Assembly (NCBI GenBank): GCA_031550455.1
Contig: JAVBOQ010000156.1
Location: 1 to 12,099, forward strand
From: Avichristensenella sp031550455
GTDB lineage: Bacteria > Bacillota > Clostridia > Christensenellales > Aristaeellaceae
Length of the DNA stretch: 12,099 bases
Direction of reading: 5' to 3'
The translations under genes and the position numbers were made by a program. A model generated the notes under the pieces. That model saw only the letters and a list, made by a program, of their open reading frames with translations, did no database searches and was not told the DNA's origin. Shown here piece after piece: positions 6,660-12,099 of this stretch (position 1 is its first letter; every line of letters starts with the position of its first letter).

Positions 6660-6675
6660 GTTTGGGCAGCCAAAC
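6660..6675. promoter_or_regulatory. Dyad at the PFOR transcription start (possible operator or 5' stem-loop)
   Basis: GTTTGG (6660-6665) and CCAAAC (6670-6675) form a perfect 6-bp inverted repeat around GCAG. It begins about seven bases after the -10, at the expected +1. There it could be a repressor site, or a stabilising hairpin at the very 5' end of the mRNA. No known regulator motif was matched with confidence. Confidence 0.45.
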
Positions 6676-6738
6676 GACGAAATATGTATGCCCGCGGTAT
6701 CTATGAAGCGGTCCGGGGGTTAAGGAGGACATCAGCCG

Positions 6739-9700
6739 ATGGCAACCAAGATGACAATCGACGGCAATACCGCCGTCAGCCACGTTGCGTACGCGTATAG
6801 CGACGTAGCGGCTATTTTCCCGATCACGCCTTCCTCGACGATGGCTGAATCCGTCGACGAATGGGCGGCGCAGGGCCGCCTGAACCTGTACGGGCAGACC
6901 GTGCGCGTGTCCGAGATGCAGTCCGAGGCCGGCGCGGCGGGCGCCGTGCACGGGGCGCTCGTCGGCGGCGCGATGACGACGACCTACACGGCCTCCCAGG
7001 GCCTGCTGCTGATGATCCCGAACATGTACAAAATCGCGGGCGAATTGCTGCCCGGCGTATTCCATGTCAGCGCCCGCGCGCTCGCGACGCACGCGCTGTC
7101 GATCTTCGGCGACCACCGCGACGTGATGGGCTGCCGCATGACCGGCTTCGCGATGCTGTCCAGCAACAGCGTGCAGGAAGCGATGGACATGGCGCTTGTC
7201 GCGCACCTTGCCTCGATCGAGTCCAGCGTGCCGTTCCTGCATTTCTTCGACGGCTTCCGCACCTCGCACGAAGTGCAAAAGATCGACGGCATCGACTACG
7301 AAGAGATGCGCTCCATCACCAACTTTGACAAGATCCGCGCCTTCCGCGACCGCGCGATGAACCCGGAGAAGCCGCACCAGCAGGGCACCGCGCAGAACCC
7401 GGACGTCTATTTCCAGAACCGCGAGGCGGCCAACAACTTCTACGCGGCCGTTCCGGGTTATGTCGAAGAAGTCATGGCCAAGGTCGGCAAACTGACCGGA
7501 CGGCCGTACAAGCTGTTCGATTACGTCGGCGCGCCGGACGCGGACCGCGTCATCATCGCGATGGGTTCCGCCTGCGAGGCGATTGAAGAGACGATCAACC
7601 TGTTGTCGAAGCAGGGCGAAAAGATCGGCCTCATCAAAGTGCGCCTGTACCGCCCGTTTGCGGCCGACCGCTTCCTCGCCGCGATTCCCGCGACCTGCAA
7701 GAAGATCGCCGTGCTCGACCGCACGAAGGAACCCGGCGCGCTTGGCGAGCCGCTGTACGAGGACGTGCAGTCGGTGCTGCGCGAGTACGGCAACGTTGAC
7801 ATCAAGGTTGTCGGCGGCCGCTACGGCCTCGGCTCCAAGGAATTCAACCCGACGATGGTCAAGGCCGTGTACGACAACCTCAAAAACGCCGCGCCGAAGA
7901 ACCACTTCACCGTCGGCATTGAGGACGACGTCAGCAACGCCTCGCTCTCGCTGGGTGAGCTGATCAACGCCGCGCCCGAGGGCACCATTTCCTGCAAATT
8001 CTACGGCCTTGGCTCCGACGGCACCGTCGGCGCGAACAAGAACTCCATCAAGATCATCGGCGATCATACAAATCTATATGCGCAGGGGTACTTCTCCTAT
8101 GACTCGAAGAAGTCCGGCGGCATCACCGTCAGCCACCTCCGCTTTGGCAAGAAGCCGATTCAGTCGACCTACCTGATCGACATGGCGGACTTCGTCGCCT
8201 GCCACAACCCGTCGTATGTGACGCGCTACGACATGCTGACTTCGTTAAAGCCCGGCGGCGTGTTCCTGCTCAACAGCCCGTGGAGCGCGGCCGACATGGA
8301 AAAAGAGCTGCCGGCCGAAATGAAGCGCCAGATCGCGGCCAAGAAGGTTCGGTTCTACAACGTCAACGCGATCAAACTCGCCGAGGAAACCGGCATGGGC
8401 AACCGCATCAACACCGTGATGCAGGCCGCGTTCTTCAAGCTCACCGAGGTCATCCCGTACGCGGACGCCGACCGGTACATGAAGGAAGCGGTCAAAAAGA
8501 CCTACGGCAGGAAGGGCGACAAGATCGTCCAGATGAACAACGCGTCGATCGACGCGGGCGCGACGAACATCGAGGAGATCAAGGTGCCCGCCGCGTGGGC
8601 GAACGCCACCGAAGGCGCCGAGGCCGTCAAGGTCGAGGCGACCGAGTATTTCAACAGCACGATCGTGCCGGTGCTGCGCCAGGAAGGCGACAAGCTGCCG
8701 GTCAGCGCGTTCCATCCGTCCGGCGTTGTGCCGACCGCGACGACGCAGTACGAAAAGCGCGGCATCGCCGTCAACGTGCCCGAATGGATTTCCGACAACT
8801 GCATCCAGTGCAACCAGTGCTCGCTGGTCTGCCCGCACGCGGCGATCCGCCCGGCCCTGGTCACGGACGAGCAGAAGGCCGCCGCGCCGAAGGCGTTCGG
8901 CACCGTTCCGGCGATCGGCAAGGAATTCGCGGGCCTGACCTACCGCATGCAGGTTTCGCCGCTGGATTGCACCGGCTGCGGCAACTGCGCGCAGGTCTGC
9001 CCGGGCAAGAAGGGCGCAAAGGCGCTCGAGATGAAGCCGCTGGATACGCAGCTTTCCGACCAGGAGCCGAACTGGAACTACGCGGTGAAGCTGCCGGACT
9101 GCGCGATCGAGGTCAACCGGACGACCGTCAAGGGCAGCCAGTTCCTGCGCCCGCTGTTTGAGTTCTCGGGCGCGTGCGCGGGCTGCGGCGAGACGCCGTA
9201 TGTCAAGCTGTTGAGCCAGCTTTTCGGTGACCGCATGATGATCGGCAACGCGACCGGCTGCTCGTCGATCTACGGCGGATCGTCGCCGACCTGCCCGTAC
9301 AGCACCAACGACAAGGGCCAGGGCCCGACCTGGGCGAACAGCCTGTTCGAAGACAACGCCGAGTTCGGCTTCGGCATGCAGCTCGCGATGCTGCAGCGCC
9401 GCGAAAGCCTCGCGCAGAAGATCGAAAAGCTCGCCGACCTGTGGAAGGAATGGGACGAGGGCAAGGCCGCCTGCGAAGCGTGGCTGAACGGCAAGGACAA
9501 CGCGGAGGAAAGCAAGGCCGCCGGCGCGGCGCTCCGCGCGTGCCTCGAAGGCTGCATGCACTGCGGCTGCGACATGGACGCGTTCGAGCAGGAGATTTAT
9601 CAGGACGCCGACCTGTTCACCAAGCGCTCCGTTTGGGCGTTCGGCGGCGACGGTTGGGCGTATGACATCGGCTACGGCGGGCTGGATCACGTGCTCGCGC

Positions 9701-10257
9701 AGGGGCTCGACATCAACATCCTCGTGCTCGACACCGAGGTGTACTCCAACACCGGCGGACAGGCCTCCAAGGCGACGCCGACCGGCTCGGTCGCGAAGTT
9801 CGCGGCGGCCGGCAAGCGCACGCGCAAGAAGGATCTCGGCCTGATGGCGATGGCGTACGGTTATGTCTACGTCGCCTCCGTCGCGATGGGCGCGAACCAG
9901 GCGCAGTTGCTCAAGGCTGTCAACGAGGCCGAGGCGTATCCGGGGCCGTCGCTGATCATCGCCTATTCGCCGTGCATCAACCACGGCATCAACATGGGCG
10001 CGACGCAGCTCGAAGAAAAGCGCGCGGTCGAGGCCGGTTACTGGCCGCTGTACCGCTACAACCCGATGAACGAGGAAAGCCCGCTGACGATCGACAGCAA
10101 GGATCCGACCGCGAGCTATCAGGACTTCATCCGCAGCGAGGTTCGCTACCAGACGCTGCTCAAGCAGTTCCCCGAGGCCGCGGAGACGCTGTTCGTCGAG
10201 GCCGAGAAGGAAGCCGCCAAGCGGCTGGATGTGTACAAGAAGCTGGCCGCGAAGTAA
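6739..10257 (+). CDS. nifJ: Pyruvate:ferredoxin (flavodoxin) oxidoreductase, single-chain
   Basis: A 1172-residue cytoplasmic enzyme that oxidises pyruvate with CoA to acetyl-CoA and CO2, passing electrons to ferredoxin or flavodoxin; it is central to anaerobic fermentation. The N-terminal TPP/pyruvate domain has DGNTAVSHVAYAYSD and the YTASQGLLLMIPNMYKIAGE region. Domain II/III carries IKVRLYRPF. The ferredoxin-like domain has two [4Fe-4S] motifs: C688, C691, C694, C698 and C744, C747, C750, C754. The proximal cluster ligands are C813, C816 (GACAGCGETPY), C841 (ATGCSSIYGG) and C1079 (SPCINHG). The TPP/Mg site is GGDGWAYDIG near 969-978 with NTGGQASKATPTG. It ends at the length of enzymes that lack the oxygen-protective C-terminal extension of Desulfovibrio africanus PFOR. 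AAGGAGG lies ten bases before ATG 6739. It appears monocistronic. Confidence 0.97.
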   Translation: MATKMTIDGNTAVSHVAYAYSDVAAIFPITPSSTMAESVDEWAAQGRLNLYGQTVRVSEMQSEAGAAGAVHGALVGGAMTTTYTASQGLLLMIPNMYKIAGELLPGVFHVSARALATHALSIFGDHRDVMGCRMTGFAMLSSNSVQEAMDMALVAHLASIESSVPFLHFFDGFRTSHEVQKIDGIDYEEMRSITNFDKIRAFRDRAMNPEKPHQQGTAQNPDVYFQNREAANNFYAAVPGYVEEVMAKVGKLTGRPYKLFDYVGAPDADRVIIAMGSACEAIEETINLLSKQGEKIGLIKVRLYRPFAADRFLAAIPATCKKIAVLDRTKEPGALGEPLYEDVQSVLREYGNVDIKVVGGRYGLGSKEFNPTMVKAVYDNLKNAAPKNHFTVGIEDDVSNASLSLGELINAAPEGTISCKFYGLGSDGTVGANKNSIKIIGDHTNLYAQGYFSYDSKKSGGITVSHLRFGKKPIQSTYLIDMADFVACHNPSYVTRYDMLTSLKPGGVFLLNSPWSAADMEKELPAEMKRQIAAKKVRFYNVNAIKLAEETGMGNRINTVMQAAFFKLTEVIPYADADRYMKEAVKKTYGRKGDKIVQMNNASIDAGATNIEEIKVPAAWANATEGAEAVKVEATEYFNSTIVPVLRQEGDKLPVSAFHPSGVVPTATTQYEKRGIAVNVPEWISDNCIQCNQCSLVCPHAAIRPALVTDEQKAAAPKAFGTVPAIGKEFAGLTYRMQVSPLDCTGCGNCAQVCPGKKGAKALEMKPLDTQLSDQEPNWNYAVKLPDCAIEVNRTTVKGSQFLRPLFEFSGACAGCGETPYVKLLSQLFGDRMMIGNATGCSSIYGGSSPTCPYSTNDKGQGPTWANSLFEDNAEFGFGMQLAMLQRRESLAQKIEKLADLWKEWDEGKAACEAWLNGKDNAEESKAAGAALRACLEGCMHCGCDMDAFEQEIYQDADLFTKRSVWAFGGDGWAYDIGYGGLDHVLAQGLDINILVLDTEVYSNTGGQASKATPTGSVAKFAAAGKRTRKKDLGLMAMAYGYVYVASVAMGANQAQLLKAVNEAEAYPGPSLIIAYSPCINHGINMGATQLEEKRAVEAGYWPLYRYNPMNEESPLTIDSKDPTASYQDFIRSEVRYQTLLKQFPEAAETLFVEAEKEAAKRLDVYKKLAAK

Positions 10258-10300
10258 GGACGGCGTACGGCATATCTAGAGGCTGTCGTGGTAGGAACGA

Positions 10301-10356
10301 AGGAACGCCAAAGGGCTCTGCCCTTGGCAGGTCTGGGACGGGGTCCCGGCGTTCCT
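10301..10356 (+). repeat. Three-way-junction structured element after PFOR
   Basis: A 9-bp outer stem (AGGAACGCC 10301-10309 with GGCGTTCCT 10348-10356) encloses two hairpins. The first is AAAGGGC (10310-10316) with GCCCTT (10320-10325) around TCT. The second is GGGAC (10335-10339) with GTCCC (10343-10347) around GGG, abutting the outer stem. The whole lies in the 143-base gap between PFOR and the next gene. TTTTT follows only at 10376-10380, 20 bases later, so simple intrinsic termination is doubtful. It may be a dispersed REP-like repeat, an mRNA 3'-end stabiliser, or a terminator variant. The remainder of the gap shows nothing else. Confidence 0.65.
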
Positions 10357-10400
10357 CCTTCCCGCGCCAGCCTCATTTTTGATCAACGGAGGATGTATCC

Positions 10401-10793
10401 ATGCACGCGGACAAAGCGGAAGCGTTGTACCAACAGAATTTCAACTGCGCGCAGGCGGTGTTCGGCGCGTTCGCGGCGGAATTGGGCGTCGATTTTGAGA
10501 CCGCGATGAAGGTCGCGTCGTCGCTCGGCGGCGGCATCGCCCACACCGGCGAGGCGTGCGGAGCGGCGATCGGCATGTGCCTGGCGGTCGGCATGGCGAA
10601 GGGATACGCGGACAACCCCGACAAGGAGACCAAGGATGCGCACAACGCGCGGGTCAAGGCGATGATGGAGGCGTTCCGGGCGAAGTTTGGCCACATGGAC
10701 TGCGACGACCTGCGCGCCCCCGGCAACCGCGCCGTCTGCTTCCCGTATGTGCGGTACGCCGCCGAACTTGTCGAAAAAGAGATAAAAGCATAG
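10401..10793 (+). CDS. C_GCAxxG_C_C family protein (putative redox or metal protein)
   Basis: A 130-residue soluble protein of the C_GCAxxG_C_C family, common in anaerobes and without an established reaction. The five cysteines are Cys16 (FNCAQAVF), Cys53 (GEACGAAIG), Cys60 (GMCLAVG), Cys101 (MDCDDL) and Cys113 (AVCFPYV). The GG-x-[AI]-x-x-GE-x-CGA core at about 43-58 and the late C...C pair are typical of the family, and the length is normal. The cysteines suggest a redox-active or metal-binding centre, but this is family inference only. GGAGG (10388-10392) lies eight bases before ATG 10401. No separate promoter was recognised in the gap after PFOR, so it could be read from the PFOR promoter if transcription passes the structured element. 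Confidence 0.85.
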   Translation: MHADKAEALYQQNFNCAQAVFGAFAAELGVDFETAMKVASSLGGGIAHTGEACGAAIGMCLAVGMAKGYADNPDKETKDAHNARVKAMMEAFRAKFGHMDCDDLRAPGNRAVCFPYVRYAAELVEKEIKA

Positions 10794-10806
10794 GCATGGG
10801 CGGCGA

Positions 10807-10835
10807 TTGCTTTTTGGCCCGTTTTCAAGTATAAT
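10807..10835 (+). promoter_or_regulatory. Promoter of the darA-holB unit
   Basis: TTGCTT (10807-10812) and an exact TATAAT (10830-10835) are separated by 17 bases, in the 73-base gap before the gene at 10867. The leader would be about 25 bases and holds the AGGGAGG ribosome binding site. Confidence 0.75.
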
Positions 10836-10866
10836 AAGCTATCAAACCTGAAGGGAGGCCGATGCA

Positions 10867-11196
10867 ATGAAGTTGATCATCGCGATCGTGCAGGATGAGG
10901 ATGCGTCCCGTTTGGTAAGCAGCCTGATGAACGAGGGGTACAGCGTCACTAAATTGGCCACGACGGGCGGCTTCCTTCGCGCGGGGAACACAACGCTGCC
11001 GCTGGGCGTCGAAGACGATCGGTTTCAGGGCGCGCTGTCCGTGATCGAGCGTATCTGCAAAAGCCGCAAACAGATCGCCACCTCGCCGTCGCCGGTTGCC
11101 GGCACGTCCGGCGTCTATGTGCCATACCCGATCGAGGTCATGGTCGGCGGCGCGACGGTGTTCGTGATGAACGTCGAGCAGTTCGTCAAATTCTAG
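10867..11196 (+). CDS. darA: Cyclic-di-AMP receptor (DarA/PstA family)
   Basis: A 109-residue PII-like signalling protein of the DUF970 family (YaaQ/DarA/PstA), a trimeric cytoplasmic receptor that binds the second messenger cyclic di-AMP. It starts MKLIIAIVQDEDA. It carries the conserved loop TGGFLRAGNTT (33-43), followed by LPLGVEDD, and ends in VGGATVFVMNVEQF (93-106), all hallmarks of the family. Length is the family's usual size. The downstream effector is not known in general. AGGGAGG (10852-10858) precedes ATG 10867 by eight bases. The next gene, holB, begins six bases after its stop, an order also found in Bacillus and its relatives (yaaQ near holB), which supports the assignment. Confidence 0.93.
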   Translation: MKLIIAIVQDEDASRLVSSLMNEGYSVTKLATTGGFLRAGNTTLPLGVEDDRFQGALSVIERICKSRKQIATSPSPVAGTSGVYVPYPIEVMVGGATVFVMNVEQFVKF

Positions 11197-11202
11197 CAAG
11201 CG

Positions 11203-12099
11203 ATGCGGGTTACCGACTTCTCAGGACGTGGCGCGGCGGTCCGAAGCCTGCTTACGGCGTATCGGGTCGGCGCGCCTCCGCATGCGGCGCTGCTGTTCGG
11301 CCCGCCGGGCGTCGGGAAGCGTTCGCTTGCCGCCCTGCTGGCGCGGAGCCTGCACTGCGCGGGCGACGAGAAGCCGTGCGGCGTCTGCGGCGGATGCAGG
11401 CGGTATCTGGCCGGAAGCCACCCGGACGCGTACCGGATCCCGGCGCAAAAGAGCGTCGGTGTCGACGAGGTGCGCGCGCTGATCGCGAAGCTGCACGCGG
11501 CCCCGTATGAGGGCGGCTTCCGCACCGTGATCGTCGAGGAAGCAGGCGCGATGACGCCGCAGGCGCAGAACTGTCTGCTCAAAACGCTGGAAGAACCGCC
11601 CGCGAAAACCTGTTTTTTACTGACGGCGACTTCCTTGCCGCAACTCTTGCCGACGATCCGCTCGCGCTGCGCGCTGGTGCGCGTGCCGCCGATGAGCACG
11701 GACGCCGTTGCGGAAGCGCTGGTGCAAAACGGCGTCGACGCGGCCCGCGCGGCCGAGTTGGCGGCGCTCTCAAACGGCAGCGTCGGCGAAGCCCTCGCGA
11801 TGCACGGCGACGAGGCCTTCTGGGCGCTGCGGGACAAGCTTCATGGGACTATGCGCGCGGTACGGGGGCCGTCGGATGTGCTGACCGCCGTCAACGCGCT
11901 TCGGGACGACAAAGAGTTATCGGCGCGCGTTCTGACGCTCATCGAGGCCGAGACGCGCGCGGCGCTTTGGGCGCGCCTGAACGGGCAGCAGGGCGGCGGA
12001 GGCGCGTGGAGCGAGATCCTGCGAACAGCAGGCCCCGGCGCGCTGACCGCGATGCTCGAGCGCGTCGAGCTCTCCCGCCGCATGCTTGCCGCCAACGTG
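11203..12099 (+). CDS. holB: DNA polymerase III delta' subunit (clamp loader), partial at 3' end
   Basis: The frame is open from ATG 11203 to the window edge, giving 299 residues without a stop. It encodes the AAA+-fold delta' subunit of the sliding-clamp loader. The P-loop-like motif GPPGVGKR lies at 33-40; Arg40 stands where ATPases have Ser/Thr. The zinc module is Cys52, Cys59, Cys62 and Cys65 (CGVCGGC at the end). VEEAG (111-115) replaces the Walker B DEAD-like motif. NCLLKTLEEPP (123-133) and TIRSRC (151-156) are classic for DnaX/HolB proteins. The degenerate nucleotide site agrees with delta' not hydrolysing ATP. The alternative, DnaX (gamma/tau), is less likely for that reason and because of the darA neighbour. 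There is no clear SD; it lies six bases after the darA stop in the same frame, so reinitiation is likely. Confidence 0.9.
   Translation, partial: MRVTDFSGRGAAVRSLLTAYRVGAPPHAALLFGPPGVGKRSLAALLARSLHCAGDEKPCGVCGGCRRYLAGSHPDAYRIPAQKSVGVDEVRALIAKLHAAPYEGGFRTVIVEEAGAMTPQAQNCLLKTLEEPPAKTCFLLTATSLPQLLPTIRSRCALVRVPPMSTDAVAEALVQNGVDAARAAELAALSNGSVGEALAMHGDEAFWALRDKLHGTMRAVRGPSDVLTAVNALRDDKELSARVLTLIEAETRAALWARLNGQQGGGGAWSEILRTAGPGALTAMLERVELSRRMLAANV

Noticed and set aside
6379..8067. Minus-strand open frame of 562 codons spanning the PFOR start and the oxidoreductase start
   Set aside because: It runs across the consensus PFOR promoter and reads the oxidoreductase N-terminus out of frame; it is a GC-bias artefact.
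8245..9984. Long open frame (579 codons) on the minus strand inside PFOR
   Set aside because: It is antisense to a certain gene. Its composition (very rich in Arg, Ala, Val, His, Leu) is what GC-rich codons give in reverse, and it shows no family motif and no ribosome binding site.

Overview
The window is a GC-rich stretch of a bacterial chromosome. The gene content fits an anaerobic member of the Clostridia (Firmicutes/Bacillota). The evidence is a large pyruvate:ferredoxin oxidoreductase, a cyclic-di-AMP receptor (DarA/PstA type) directly followed by holB as in Firmicutes, a PdaB-like polysaccharide deacetylase of the kind found in spore formers, a C_GCAxxG_C_C redox-type protein, and strong AGGAGG ribosome binding sites. 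I cannot assign a genus from sequence alone. No phage, transposase, CRISPR array, tRNA or rRNA gene is visible.

Layout. Positions 2-334 hold the 3' end of an ABC-3 family (zinc/manganese type) permease. After a 134-base gap with an extended -10 promoter candidate comes a tightly packed three-gene operon (469-3113): a UBA-like/DUF4342 protein, an OmpR-family response regulator that starts on TTG inside the previous gene, and a membrane histidine kinase whose start overlaps the regulator. Next is a 589-base gene-free region (3114-3702). It holds a 167-base imperfect palindrome that begins at the kinase stop codon, further hairpins and short repeats, and a promoter candidate. That promoter would serve a two-gene unit: a PdaB-like deacetylase (3703-4515) and, 12 bases on, a tandem-OB-fold SSB-like protein (4528-5172).

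A convergent minus-strand gene (5234-6550) encodes an FAD-dependent oxidoreductase with a C-terminal Rieske domain. It is divergent from the pyruvate:ferredoxin oxidoreductase gene (6739-10257). The latter has a textbook-perfect promoter (TTGACA-17-TATAAT) with a GTTTGG/CCAAAC dyad at the expected transcription start. Downstream of it lies a sequence able to fold into a three-way junction (10301-10356), then a small cysteine-motif protein (10401-10793). Last comes a DarA-holB pair with its own promoter (10867 to the window end); holB is cut by the window edge.

How it fits together. Most genes are housekeeping: central pyruvate metabolism, DNA replication (clamp loader delta', SSB-like protein), second-messenger sensing and envelope maintenance. 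The stress-facing parts are the DUF4342/two-component operon and two redox proteins (Rieske-FAD enzyme, C_GCAxxG protein) flanking the oxygen-sensitive PFOR. I see no clearly new multi-gene system. The least explained items are the non-coding structured elements at 3111-3277 and 10301-10356 and the tail-less tandem-OB SSB paralogue.
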